From contig JAGNKX010000010.1 in NCBI GenBank assembly GCA_017999915.1, forward strand, positions 138,381 through 202,380: a DNA stretch of 64,000 nucleotides, read 5' to 3'. This DNA is from Spirochaetota bacterium. GTDB taxonomy: Bacteria > Spirochaetota > UBA4802 > UBA5550. Made by a program: the position numbers and the translations under genes. This document shows positions 36,064-44,542 of this stretch, piece by piece (position 1 is the first letter of the stretch; the number at the start of each line of letters is the position of its first letter). The notes under the pieces are model-generated. The model worked only from the letters and a program-made list of their open reading frames with translations. It was not told the DNA's origin and searched no databases.

Positions 36064-37308
36064 ATGAACGTATATTCAACGCTTTCCCTTATCGTATCAA
36101 TCCTCATGGTCATCCTGGCGATCTACGGGTATCGCATCGATTCGTCTCGACGGGAAAACAAATATTTTTTTTATTTGCTGATATGCTATTCCTATCTGCT
36201 TTTTATCATGGTATTCGTCCATTCGGCGCCATCAAAGGACTCTGTTGTTTTCTGGTACAAGATGACGGCTCCGGGTCTCGCCCTCTTCGACGTGTTAAAC
36301 CTGAACCTGTATCTTGCCGTCGATAAAAGGAAGCTTAGGCCCTGGCAGCATGCGCTCCTGTATATTCCGGTCCCGTTTGTCGTCTACGCCATACTCTTTG
36401 ATGTTTGTCTCTTCTCGGATTTCATCTACAATGACGGTTCATGGATTTTTATTACCGCATACGGATATTTCTGGTTTTACTTCTATGTGGCGTACGTTTT
36501 TTCCTATTCGCTCGCCAGTCTCGTGATCATGTTTCGCCGCATGAGACGGAGCGTTACGATCAAGGAGCGTCGTCAGGCGTTTGTTTTGTTCCTGGCCATG
36601 TTGAGCCTACTGTGTGTCGTTTTACCCATAGATTTTATAATTGAGAAATATTTTCATACAAAAATACCGGCCATAGGGCCCCTGGTGCAGGCCATATTTT
36701 ATGTCCCTGGCGTGTGGTACGCCATTTCGCATTACCGCCTGCTGCATGTGGGTCCTTCCCTCATGGCGGATGACATCATCATGCACATCCATGAAATGGT
36801 GATCCTTCTCGGGCCGGACCTCAGGATACTTTCGGTAAACGCCTACGCCGTGGAGCTCCTGGAATTCCCGGCGGACAGCCTCAATGGGAAGGATGTGGGG
36901 GATATCCTCCAGGATTCGGATTACCTGATGGATGAGCTTCGCGCGGTCGCCGGCGGGGGCGAAGGGTCCCGGGAGACGCGGGCCATGTTCAGGGGAGGCG
37001 GTGACCGTATTGTCGCCGAGATCTATCTCTCCGGGCTGAAGGACAGGTTCGGCGATCCGGCGGGAGTGCTCATGATAGCCCGCCCCGATCATTCCACCGG
37101 CGAGTTCCTGCGCCGTTACCGCATCACACCACGCCAGATCCAGGTGATCGACGCGCTCATCCGCGGGGAGAGCGCCCGGGAGATCGCGGCCCGGACCGGG
37201 CTTTCCGAGCGGACGGTGGAGACCCACATCATGAACATCTACAATCGCCTCGGCGTCAATAACCGCATCGAGCTTGTTCGCATGACGCGCAAATACGGTA
37301 TGGAATAG
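36064..37308 (+). CDS. 7TM-PAS-LuxR membrane transcription regulator
   Basis: The N-terminal 230 residues contain about seven membrane helices (first IVSILMVILAIYGYRI). A PAS-like domain follows at about 240-340 (MVILLGPDLRILSVNAYAVELL). The C-terminal 65 residues are a LuxR-type helix-turn-helix: ITPRQIQVIDALIRGESARE and LSERTVETHIMNIYNRLGV. This layout is a one-component membrane regulator that senses an unknown signal and binds DNA directly; it has no kinase or receiver domain. Such proteins are common in spirochaetes. Start ATG 36064 has AAGGG about ten bases upstream. It is followed by the Cys-rich lipoprotein gene, which could be a target (inference). Confidence 0.9.
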   Translation: MNVYSTLSLIVSILMVILAIYGYRIDSSRRENKYFFYLLICYSYLLFIMVFVHSAPSKDSVVFWYKMTAPGLALFDVLNLNLYLAVDKRKLRPWQHALLYIPVPFVVYAILFDVCLFSDFIYNDGSWIFITAYGYFWFYFYVAYVFSYSLASLVIMFRRMRRSVTIKERRQAFVLFLAMLSLLCVVLPIDFIIEKYFHTKIPAIGPLVQAIFYVPGVWYAISHYRLLHVGPSLMADDIIMHIHEMVILLGPDLRILSVNAYAVELLEFPADSLNGKDVGDILQDSDYLMDELRAVAGGGEGSRETRAMFRGGGDRIVAEIYLSGLKDRFGDPAGVLMIARPDHSTGEFLRRYRITPRQIQVIDALIRGESAREIAARTGLSERTVETHIMNIYNRLGVNNRIELVRMTRKYGME

Positions 37309-37539
37309 GCCGGATGACCGGACAGTAGTCATCCAGCCGATTTCCCTGAGCGGTCGATGCCATCCGCTCCTCACCTCCGCATATTAAGAATCGAATTGAT
37401 CTTTCCCTCAAAAGGCGGAAAAAAATAGGACATTACGTATTTCCACGGATGATTCCGGGCGGCCGGGATGTTACTATTTATATGTAAAGTACCTGGAAAC
37501 CGGTACGTTTCGGACAATTATCAAGTTGGAGGACTACTA

Positions 37540-38100
37540 TTGAAGGCTAAGATTTCATTATTCTTCGCGGTTGGTATCGTGATGACGGTAACGGTTCTGA
37601 CCACATGCGATAAAAACAACAGCAACGACAGCGGTGATTTATTGCCTGTCCTTGCGTTAAACTCGTCATCAAGCTCGTCATCAAGCACATCATCAGGCTC
37701 GTCGTCAGAATCATCATGTTCCACCAAGTCGGATTGTACGGCAGGCCAGTATTGCCTTGATAAAAAATGCCAGAATTATCAATGCAGCAACAATTCCCAT
37801 TGCTTCGCCAATGAGATATGCAGCGATAACAAGTGCATTGTCCCGGTCACCACGGAATGCGTAGACCTCGGCGGTTACTGTCTTACGGGAAGCTCATGTA
37901 CTGGCGGTTATTTTCTCTGGAGCTCGTGCGGATGTAGCGTCGCCTCGGCAGGTTGCTGCCTGCCGGAGGGAAGTTGTATGGGCATCGGGGGGGTCTGCAA
38001 GGGGACCGCGGAATCGTGTCCTGCCGGTTATTCCGATGTAACGTCACTTGCCAAGGACCCGGACACGGACTGTAAATGTTGTCTTCCCGACTCATTATGA
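37540..38100 (+). CDS. Cysteine-rich lipoprotein with Ser-rich linker
   Basis: The best start is TTG 37540, seven bases after a TTGGAGGA site; upstream in-frame ATG 37468 has none. The 186-aa product begins with a signal peptide and lipobox LTTC, a Ser-only linker of about 20 residues, then a Cys-rich part with more than 20 Cys in 125 residues. Repeats of the pattern C-x(4)-DC-x(4-5)-YC-x(4)-C occur twice near the start (SCSTKSDC and QCSNNSHC), resembling disulfide-knot modules of EB/dickkopf type, then SCxxG and CCLP motifs. It should be a surface-exposed, disulfide-rich lipoprotein. The linker codons contain a 12-bp tandem repeat. Confidence 0.7.
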   Translation: MKAKISLFFAVGIVMTVTVLTTCDKNNSNDSGDLLPVLALNSSSSSSSSTSSGSSSESSCSTKSDCTAGQYCLDKKCQNYQCSNNSHCFANEICSDNKCIVPVTTECVDLGGYCLTGSSCTGGYFLWSSCGCSVASAGCCLPEGSCMGIGGVCKGTAESCPAGYSDVTSLAKDPDTDCKCCLPDSL

Positions 38101-38326
38101 TACAAGAAGACCTCCGTACGATACTATTTTCTGGGGGAATTTCCTGGATATCAAAATAATGATCCAGGCCATGAATGCCTTGAAATGATTCGTGTCAGCA
38201 TCGCCTCCAATCCTTGAGAGAGATTGCCCCCCCTACCCGGGGGGCGCTGTCAGGGATGATCAAGCACGATACTCCACTTTCGAGTTTCCGTTTGTTCTCC
38301 TTTGCATGTACCTGCGTATCTATTTT

Positions 38327-38497
38327 AACGCAGAGTTCACAAAGGACGCAGAGAAAGGATGAGGTATTACATAATGCCGGTAGAGGATTTAAATAAAATG
38401 TCTGAAATAATAGGCAAAGCAATTCAGGTCTACCGGGAACCCGGCACCGGTCTTCTCGGGTTTGTAATCACTCTGCGGTCTCCGCGACCTCTGCGTT
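38327..38497 (+). repeat. CGCAGAG-type inverted repeats flanking a gene remnant
   Basis: Left arm 38327-38358 starts AACGCAGAG and carries a second CGCAGAG; the right arm 38471-38497 (CTCTGCGG to CTCTGCGTT) is its imperfect reverse complement, matching the outer AACGCAGAG exactly. The pair encloses the GxxExxY fragment. The same repeat unit is present at the end of rsmA (49491-49589). Confidence 0.6.
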
Positions 38498-38499
38498 GA
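38359..38499 (+). pseudogene. Truncated GxxExxY-family gene
   Basis: The 46-codon frame from ATG 38359 begins MRYYIMPVEDLNKMSEIIGK and continues AIQVYREPGTGLLG, matching the N-terminal motif of GxxExxY proteins (DLNK.SE.IIG.AI.VHR.LGPGLLES). After GLLG the frame runs into the right repeat arm and stops; the remaining 80 or so residues of the usual 120-130 are missing. The fragment is bounded by inverted repeats, which in other genomes often accompany members of this family. It is thus a decayed copy, possibly deleted by recombination between repeats. Confidence 0.6.
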
Positions 38500-38546
38500 A
38501 AAGTGGGTGGCTCGTAAACCGCTTCGGTTTTTATACACTTTATAGT

Positions 38547-39272
38547 TTATCCCATCATTCCGAAGGCTAAAGCAATGAAACCCGGACCGGATAAAGAAGC
38601 ATGCAGCATTACCGCAGTCCATGTGTTGTGCGTTCGCTGGGCAATGAACGGGACAACGATTAACGTTGGCAAAAGAATAATTAAATTTCCAATGCCGAAA
38701 GCAAGATGAAACACACCCCAGAAGAACGCATTGAGAAGCCATGCGAATTTTCCGACTTTTCGTTCCATTCTTGGCAGAATTACTCCACGCCAGACAATGT
38801 TTTCGCCAAGGATGTTAAACGGCCAGTATACCGCCCATAGCGCGAACATCCATAAATGTCCTTCGGTCCATGCTTTTACATTACGGGCAAAGGGCGGGTT
38901 GGAATCAAGGCCCAGTACCGCACAAAGCTTGAACATGATGGCGCTTCCGACTGCCATAATAATAAGCCCGGTCAAAAACCATAGCCAGTCGTTTTTATTG
39001 AGTTTATGAAACAGAAGCCTTTTGGTTATTTTCTCGGTACCCTTTTCAAGTCTCAGTATGATAAGACCACCGGCTATAACGGGTAAAAATATCAATGGTA
39101 TTGAAAGAATCATCCATGACCCAAGCGGCATTATGCCGATTCCGCTGAGCATTGGAACGCACAAATAAACCACGAAAAATTGAAGCAAACCGCCAATGAC
39201 AAAAACCAGGATGTCCGGTATTAATTTTTGAACTTCCGACTTTTTAGCGTTATTCAGCATGTTCTTCACCAT
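38547..39272 (-). CDS. CPBP-family intramembrane protease
   Basis: The 241-aa protein has about seven hydrophobic segments. Motifs of the CAAX-processing/bacteriocin-immunity (CPBP, ABI) family are seen: LGENIVWRGVILPRM (motif 1; the canonical EExxxR is EN here), FFWGVFHLAF (motif 2 with His) and AVMLHASLSG (motif 3 with His). The Glu-His-His set needed for metal-independent glutamate proteolysis is present, except that the second Glu of motif 1 is Asn. Base composition and codon use are AT-richer than neighbours, suggesting recent acquisition. It stands next to the GxxExxY repeat element. Substrate unknown. Confidence 0.75.
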   Translation of the reverse strand: MVKNMLNNAKKSEVQKLIPDILVFVIGGLLQFFVVYLCVPMLSGIGIMPLGSWMILSIPLIFLPVIAGGLIILRLEKGTEKITKRLLFHKLNKNDWLWFLTGLIIMAVGSAIMFKLCAVLGLDSNPPFARNVKAWTEGHLWMFALWAVYWPFNILGENIVWRGVILPRMERKVGKFAWLLNAFFWGVFHLAFGIGNLIILLPTLIVVPFIAQRTHNTWTAVMLHASLSGPGFIALAFGMMG

Positions 39273-39705
39273 CCAGAAATTTGCCCCTATCCAGCTTAGC
39301 TCATCGCGACTGAATGGCGTTTATATGAAGCAAATCCGGGCACATGTCAACAGGAAAAATAACGAGGAGCGGGCGTGGGAATTTAATAATTATTATTGAC
39401 ATTGAAGTGATGGTACTTACTATTAGCAATTAATTTGATAAGGAGACTTTATGTTGGTTTTTGTTAAAGGGTTGTTCCTGCTCGGGGATTGACTTCGATC
39501 CGGATTTATGTATTAATTTTTTCCGCAGATATTTCATCTCAAGTCTATCCTTCAAGCATTCTCTGTGCGCGCAGAGCAGAACACGATATTCCACAAATCT
39601 GAGTTTGTACCGGAGACCGGGAAACACGTCATCCCTCATGGAATGCCGTATTTTCGATGTCTTGCGCTGTTTCATTAAACAAATTATTTCTTTGAGAGGA
39701 ATGCA
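39273..39705. other. Intergenic with promoter and a 13-codon frame
   Basis: An AT-rich interval. TTGACA (39396-39401) and TACTAT (39418-39423), spacing 16, precede AAGGAG and a 13-codon frame (39451-39492). This could be a leader peptide or the start of a lost gene. A minus-strand frame of 81 codons (39675-39430) is basic, lacks a ribosome site and is not called. Confidence 0.4.
39396..39423 (+). promoter_or_regulatory. Sigma70-type promoter upstream of RNHCP-rsgA
   Basis: TTGACA-N16-TACTAT; the only good promoter between the CPBP gene and the RNHCP-rsgA pair. It would give a leader of about 280 bases. Confidence 0.5.
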
Positions 39706-40104
39706 ATGTCGAGGTGTGACAAAAAATATAAGGATGAAAACAAACCGTTCATCTGCGAAAATTGCGGCAGGGGAGTCGTGCCGGCGGAATCATATACGCG
39801 GAACAGGAATCACTGCCCTGAATGCCTCTGGAGCAAGCATGTTGACCTTCGCACCGGTGACCGGATGTCGGTATGCAGGGGACTTATGGAGCCGATCGGC
39901 GTATGGGTGAAGGATCGTGACGAATGGGCCCTCATTCACCGGTGCGTGAAATGCGGATCCATAAGGGCCAACAGGATAGCGGGGGACGATAACCGGACGC
40001 GGCTTATGAACCTGGCCATCAAGCCCGTGATGCTGTTCCCGTTTCCATATGCCGCCCTGAGCGGCGATGATCCCGGACAGGGGAAACAGGGAGGAGCGAG
40101 ATGA
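39706..40104 (+). CDS. RNHCP-domain protein
   Basis: The 132-aa protein carries the RNHCP signature: FICENCGRGV, then RNRNHCPECLWSKHVD, DRMSVCRGLMEPIGVW, and HRCVKCGSIRANRIAGDDN. Four Cys pairs suggest two zinc sites, and the fold is thought to bind RNA or act with the ribosome, but no reaction is established for the family. ATG 39706 has GAGAGGA upstream. The stop overlaps the start of rsgA by four bases (ATGA), so the two proteins are made from one transcript and probably act in the same process, small-subunit assembly. Confidence 0.88.
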   Translation: MSRCDKKYKDENKPFICENCGRGVVPAESYTRNRNHCPECLWSKHVDLRTGDRMSVCRGLMEPIGVWVKDRDEWALIHRCVKCGSIRANRIAGDDNRTRLMNLAIKPVMLFPFPYAALSGDDPGQGKQGGAR

Positions 40105-41177
40105 ATCGTTCGAAGCTGGGATGGAATGACTCGCTTGAGGAACAGCTCCTCCGCTGGAGCGGATCGGGCCTGGCCCCGGGAAGAATCGTGGGCGAGGCGG
40201 GCCATGGCTACGACGTTGAAACTGATGCGGGAAGGTTCAACGCCGTGGTGTCGGGGCATTTCCGCTATATTGCGGCGTGCCGGGCGGACTATCCGGCGGT
40301 CGGTGACTGGGTCCTCCTGCGCGGTGAAAAAGACCCTCTTCAGATTGAACGGGTGCTCGAGAGGGGTGGTTTTTTGTCGCGCCGCGCGGCAGGCAGGAAA
40401 TGCGACGAGCAGGTCATTGCCGCCAACATAGACCTGATGCTTATCGTGGCGGCTCTTGACGGCGGGCGAAATTTCACGCAACACGGGATTGAGAGATACA
40501 TAGTCATGGTGCGCGACGGAGGCGCCATGCCCGTGATCGTTTTAAACAAGTGCGATCTCTGCTCTGAAAGCGAGAGAAGCGATTATCGCGCCATGGCCCG
40601 TTCGGTTGCCGGAGATATACCCGTTATCATGGTGAGCGCGCTGACGGGCGAGGGCATGGAGCAGCTGCAAGAATTTCTCACCCCGGGGATCACCGCAGCC
40701 TTAACCGGGCCGTCGGGAGCGGGAAAGTCGGCCCTCATAAATTATCTTCTGGGAAAGGAGATCCAGAAGACCGGGGCCCTGAGAGAGAATGATATGCGGG
40801 GGAGGCATACCACGACCAGGAGGGAGCTTTTCATGCTGGGCGGCGGCGCGATGGTGATTGATACCCCGGGTCTCAGGGAGCTCCGTCCATTCGGAGATGC
40901 CGGGTCGATCGATATGGCTTTCACGGAGATTTCCTCGGCCGCGGGAGGGTGCAGGTTTTCTGACTGTACTCATACGAATGAGCCCGGGTGCGAGGTGCTT
41001 CGGCTTGTATCGGAAGGGAGAATCGAATTCGGGCGGTATCAAAATTACATCACCATAAGAAACGAGATGATGTCGCTTGAGATGATGAAAAGTGAACAGG
41101 GGAGGCTTCAGAGAAAGAGCCGCGACAAGGCGCTGTCAAAACTGGTAAAGAGCTATCTTAAAGAGCATGGGAAATAG
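40101..41177 (+). CDS. rsgA: Ribosome small-subunit-dependent GTPase RsgA
   Basis: RsgA is a late-acting 30S assembly GTPase. It has an N-terminal OB fold (about 30-85, beginning GRIVGEAGHGYDVETDAG), a circularly permuted G domain in the order G4 NKCD, G5 SALTG, G1 GPSGAGKS, G3 DTPGLRE, and a C-terminal Zn-knuckle (CRFSDCTHTNEPGC). The length, 358 aa, is typical. ATG 40101 overlaps the RNHCP stop. The catalytic His region RGRHTTTRRELF (switch I) is intact. No phosphorylation or fusion oddity is seen. Confidence 0.96.
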   Translation: MNRSKLGWNDSLEEQLLRWSGSGLAPGRIVGEAGHGYDVETDAGRFNAVVSGHFRYIAACRADYPAVGDWVLLRGEKDPLQIERVLERGGFLSRRAAGRKCDEQVIAANIDLMLIVAALDGGRNFTQHGIERYIVMVRDGGAMPVIVLNKCDLCSESERSDYRAMARSVAGDIPVIMVSALTGEGMEQLQEFLTPGITAALTGPSGAGKSALINYLLGKEIQKTGALRENDMRGRHTTTRRELFMLGGGAMVIDTPGLRELRPFGDAGSIDMAFTEISSAAGGCRFSDCTHTNEPGCEVLRLVSEGRIEFGRYQNYITIRNEMMSLEMMKSEQGRLQRKSRDKALSKLVKSYLKEHGK

Positions 41178-41338
41178 CTCATGTGATCACAAGTCCTCGA
41201 GTCGGGGCTCGCGTGATCTGGAACAACGGCCCTGGCAAATAGATCTTGACAATTAACAGAAAGCGCATTATCACATGCCATGCTTGATCGACATGACGTA
41301 TCGGGAAAAAATCATCATCATGAATAGAGGAGGCCATC

Positions 41339-41746
41339 ATGATAAGACATATCGTTATGTTCGCTGCGGCAATCTTCTCGTCAATGCTTATCTTTAACGC
41401 GTGCAAGCCGACGGTTAATTCGTCGCCGGGTCATGCCTGTTTTACGATTTTCAAGGCCGGTCCCAACAACCTGAGAACAAATGACATCACCGCGGTAAAA
41501 GTCGGAGAGGACATCGCCGTCGACCTGTCCTGTGCCGGCGTGTGCAGTCACAGCATTGACGTGGACTGGGGAGACGGGTCCCGGGGAGAATACCTGACCC
41601 ACAAGTACGGCAAGCCCGGCACCTACAGCGTGAAGTTCGAATGCAGCACCAAGGGTCAGAAAGCGTCACGCTACGCAAAAAAGAGAAGGCATTACACGAA
41701 GACTTCCAGGTACCAGTCATCCAGGACGATCACCGTCACCCAATGA
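41339..41746 (+). CDS. Small PKD-like lipoprotein
   Basis: Start ATG 41339 has GGAGG nine bases upstream. The 135-aa protein has a signal peptide with lipobox FNAC (Cys about 22) and a compact beta-domain with DVDWGDGSRGEYLTHKYGKPGTYSV, the hallmark WGDG..-H-Y-..PGTY of PKD/Ig-like modules. Four Cys in the mature part may form two disulfides. The C-terminus is basic (YAKKRRHYTKTSRYQSSR). PKD modules often mediate surface adhesion or polysaccharide contact; specific binding is unknown. It is not close to another gene of related function. Confidence 0.7.
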   Translation: MIRHIVMFAAAIFSSMLIFNACKPTVNSSPGHACFTIFKAGPNNLRTNDITAVKVGEDIAVDLSCAGVCSHSIDVDWGDGSRGEYLTHKYGKPGTYSVKFECSTKGQKASRYAKKRRHYTKTSRYQSSRTITVTQ

Positions 41747-42030
41747 TTTAACCGCAACGCAGGAGGGGCCGGGACCGCGTCATGCAGCGGCCCGTCCGGC
41801 CTTATTCCCTTCATGGAAAACCTGCCCCTTTGCCATCACCGGTATCATCTTGAATGTTCCCGTCGGCCTTAGGGCCCCTGTCCGGGATATTTCCACTATG
41901 TTCATAATGACGGCCTGAACGATGCGGCCGCGTCCTCGCCTATAATTGTAACCCCGCGGTTGTTTGCCTTTTCATAAAATTGTTGTATTTTATAATCGGA
42001 ACATGAATCCGGAGACGGAGAAGACATTCA

Positions 42031-42708
42031 ATGAACGTGGAACAGCCAAAAACCGCATATCTGTTTAATGGACTGATTGATGACTTCCTTCCCGAGGAGA
42101 TGGGAAAAGTCATTCATTCATTTATAAAGACCGAGAACCTCTATTTATCCGCCACCCGGGAGATAACCACGAAGCTTGAAATATTAAATGACGAGTTCAA
42201 GTACTTGAAGGACCGCAATCCAATCCAGCTTATTAAACCCAGAGTAAAGACACCCAGGAGCATACTTGAAAAGCTGCATAAGCTCGGGTTTGAGCTCAGC
42301 GCGGAATCGGCCAGGATAAACCTGAACGACATCGCCGGTGTACGCGTCATATGCTCATACATCGACGATATTTACACTATCGCGGATCTGCTCACGTCGC
42401 AGAACGATATCGAATTGATCCGTACCAGGGATTACATTAAGAACCCGAAATCGAACGGATACCGGAGCCTGCATCTGATCATCACGGTGCCGGTTTTTTT
42501 GTCGGACAGAACTGAAAAAGTCAAGGTCGAGGTTCAGATCAGAACAATCGCCATGGATTTCTGGGCGTCTCTCGAACATGAGATCGCCTATAAACTTGTC
42601 AACGGTAACAATGAGGAAATCAGGAAGGAACTGAGGGACTGCGCCGACGTCATTTCGGACACTGATATTCGCATGCAGAAGCTTTATAATAGTATTCATG
42701 CAAAATAA
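42031..42708 (+). CDS. Small alarmone synthetase (RelA/SpoT domain)
   Basis: The 225-aa protein is a stand-alone RelA_SpoT synthetase domain like RelQ/RelP, making (p)ppGpp from ATP and GDP or GTP. Motifs: RVKTPRSILEKLHKLG, LNDIAGVRVICSYIDDIY (metal Asp), DYIKNPKSNGYRSLHLI (substrate Tyr) and VEVQIRTIAMDFWASLEHEI. There is no HD hydrolase or TGS domain. ATG 42031 has a GGAG..GAGAAG site. Such enzymes commonly respond to cell-wall stress or act as a toxin partner; no linked hydrolase is seen. TATAAT at 41991-41996 may be its -10. Confidence 0.9.
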   Translation: MNVEQPKTAYLFNGLIDDFLPEEMGKVIHSFIKTENLYLSATREITTKLEILNDEFKYLKDRNPIQLIKPRVKTPRSILEKLHKLGFELSAESARINLNDIAGVRVICSYIDDIYTIADLLTSQNDIELIRTRDYIKNPKSNGYRSLHLIITVPVFLSDRTEKVKVEVQIRTIAMDFWASLEHEIAYKLVNGNNEEIRKELRDCADVISDTDIRMQKLYNSIHAK

Positions 42709-43068
42709 TCACAACCACAAGGCGCCTGTCGGGGACTCGTGGCATGACGCCTGTCTTCAGCAGTGCCATGATCATTTCGGATAAGGCCCGTTACCACACC
42801 TGGAGCGGTGCCGGAGAGGCGGCTTCCATGACACTCGGACATCCTGTCCGGCGCCACATCACTCCGCTTCGCTTTATTCGGTGACGGCTCGGAGAACAAG
42901 CATCTGTCAGAGGGGTGTCGATCCCGATATATTATACTTGATTTTATAATTTATGGTAATTATATAGTCTTACGTTTTTTATATACTTGAAGTCTTTATT
43001 ATTATATGTGAATAGCTCCCTCCCATACGCCAGGGAGGTCGCGGTGATGATGGAATCGGTATTTGCAA
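42709..43068. other. Intergenic, half GC-rich and half AT-rich
   Basis: The left half is GC-rich with no recognised gene; the right half (42930-43010) is AT-rich and holds a candidate promoter for the methyltransferase. Confidence 0.4.
42938..42966 (+). promoter_or_regulatory. Candidate promoter of the methyltransferase gene
   Basis: TTGATT (42938-42943) and TATATA (42961-42966) with a 17-base spacer in an AT-rich stretch. Confidence 0.35.
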
Positions 43069-43827
43069 ATGAATGAGCAAGCGTGGGATAGAATTTCCGG
43101 GGATTATTATTCAGAAATACTGAGTCCGCTCAAGGACTGTAAACACAATCCCCTGATTGATGAGTTGACCGCCCTGAAGTCGAAAAGAATGTCGGTGGTA
43201 GAGCTCGGCTGCGGCATAGGAGAACTCATTCCTTTTCTGGAGGAGAATTTCAGGACCGTAGCCGCTATGGATTTCTCTCCGGAAATGATTGCCCAAGCTA
43301 AGGAACGGAGCGGTAAGCCTAACACGAAATTCCTGGTCATGAACATCGCCGACATGAGCGGAATCGATGGTTCATTTGATGTTGCGGTGGCCGTGAATTC
43401 CATTATTGCCTCGGACCTGGCGAAAGTCAGCCATATGATAAGGGAAATATTCAGAATTCTAAAGCCCGGAGGTAAATTGTTCGCCATCGTTCCGGCCATG
43501 GAGTCCTATATTTATCAGAACATGCTTTTTGTTGACAGGGAACTGGAAAAAGAGGTTCCCCAGGAAAAAGTTATCCAGCTGGCATCGAAGCTCCTTGATC
43601 ACAAGTCATATGACGCCTTTCACGGCCTGATAGATTTTGAAGGCGATATCCAGAAGGCTTTTTATCGTTTTGAGATAGTGTACAGGTTTGGAAAGGCGGG
43701 TTTTGGCAATTTCAAGGTCGTGAGGGTCCCTTACCAGTGGACGAAGTGGAAGGAAGCGGGGCAGATGTATTATCCCAGTGAGGACCCTCCCTGGGACTGG
43801 TATTTCACTTGCGATAAGCCGAAGTGA
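43069..43827 (+). CDS. Class I SAM-dependent methyltransferase
   Basis: ATG 43069 is chosen over TTG 43063, giving 252 aa. Motif I VVELGCGIGELIPFLEENF, then the acidic loop AMDFSPEMIAQAKERSG, SFDVAVAVNS (motif II-like) and ILKPGGKLFAIVP (motif III) define the Rossmann methyltransferase fold. The acceptor substrate is not identifiable; the C-terminal half (GDIQKAFYRFEIVYRFGKAGF) has no recognised specificity. It resembles the methyltransferase_11/25 group. It lies convergent with the tonB gene, whose stop is 38 bases away. Confidence 0.85.
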   Translation: MNEQAWDRISGDYYSEILSPLKDCKHNPLIDELTALKSKRMSVVELGCGIGELIPFLEENFRTVAAMDFSPEMIAQAKERSGKPNTKFLVMNIADMSGIDGSFDVAVAVNSIIASDLAKVSHMIREIFRILKPGGKLFAIVPAMESYIYQNMLFVDRELEKEVPQEKVIQLASKLLDHKSYDAFHGLIDFEGDIQKAFYRFEIVYRFGKAGFGNFKVVRVPYQWTKWKEAGQMYYPSEDPPWDWYFTCDKPK

Positions 43828-43865
43828 AAGTAAATTGTCTTATATGGTTACTACCGCAATGTCGT

Positions 43866-44528
43866 TTAATTCTCGAGAACAAACGTAATCGGCACCCGCA
43901 GCAGCATCTTCACGGTCCTCCCGGAAACCTTCCCGGGCCTGAACCGGAGCCTCGCCACAACCTTCATGGCGGCCTCGTCGAAGCCGTAGCCCGACGGCGG
44001 GGACACGATCTTCGCGCTGTTGATGGAGCCGTCCTCGTTCACCTGCATCTGGAGGAGCACCGTTTTTTTTGTGATGTTGGCGGAGCGCGCCGCCTGGGGA
44101 AAGTACCTGTTCAGGTCAAAGTCGATGATGGGCACGGGCGGATGGTCGCTCAGGTCCGCGAACATGTAGCCGTCCTTGTCCGTGCCGTCGCCGGAGAGCT
44201 TGTTGATGTCGATGTCGGTGCTCTCCGCGTCCGGCTTGTCCTTGCCGGTCCCCTCGATCCATTCCTCCTTTTCGACGGGAGCGGGATTGGTGTCGCCCCC
44301 CAGGGGGACCGACGACGGGATGTCGATGAAATCGACGTCCACGTCTTTCATCTTTATCTTGGAAGCGTCGATCAGCTCGTCCTCGTCGGTTGTGAACGAG
44401 GGCATGTTGGAGATGAAGTATGCCCCGCCGGCCGCGGCGTGAAGGATTATGGAAATGGTAAGGCAGAGCTCGAAGAGGTCCATCGCCTTTATTTTTTTTC
44501 GTATGGTATGTAACAGCTGCGGGGCCAT
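43866..44528 (-). CDS. tonB: TonB-family energy transducer
   Basis: The 220-aa protein has one N-terminal membrane anchor (about 20-40, FELCLTISIILHAAAGGAYF), an acidic, Pro-containing periplasmic linker and a C-terminal TonB domain (about 140-220) with FPQAARSANITKKTVLLQMQVNEDG and RPGKVSGRTVKMLLRVPITF. TonB transfers inner-membrane proton energy to outer-membrane receptors. The linker is Asp/Glu-rich rather than Pro-Lys-rich, unlike E. coli TonB. It is the third gene of exbB-exbD-tonB, 14 bases after exbD. No TonB-dependent receptor gene is nearby. Confidence 0.88.
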   Translation of the reverse strand: MAPQLLHTIRKKIKAMDLFELCLTISIILHAAAGGAYFISNMPSFTTDEDELIDASKIKMKDVDVDFIDIPSSVPLGGDTNPAPVEKEEWIEGTGKDKPDAESTDIDINKLSGDGTDKDGYMFADLSDHPPVPIIDFDLNRYFPQAARSANITKKTVLLQMQVNEDGSINSAKIVSPPSGYGFDEAAMKVVARLRFRPGKVSGRTVKMLLRVPITFVLEN

Positions 44529-44542
44529 AAGCTGTTCCGGGG

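Noticed and set aside
39430-39675. 81-codon basic minus-strand frame
   Set aside because: No ribosome site or promoter; composition like the surrounding non-coding DNA.
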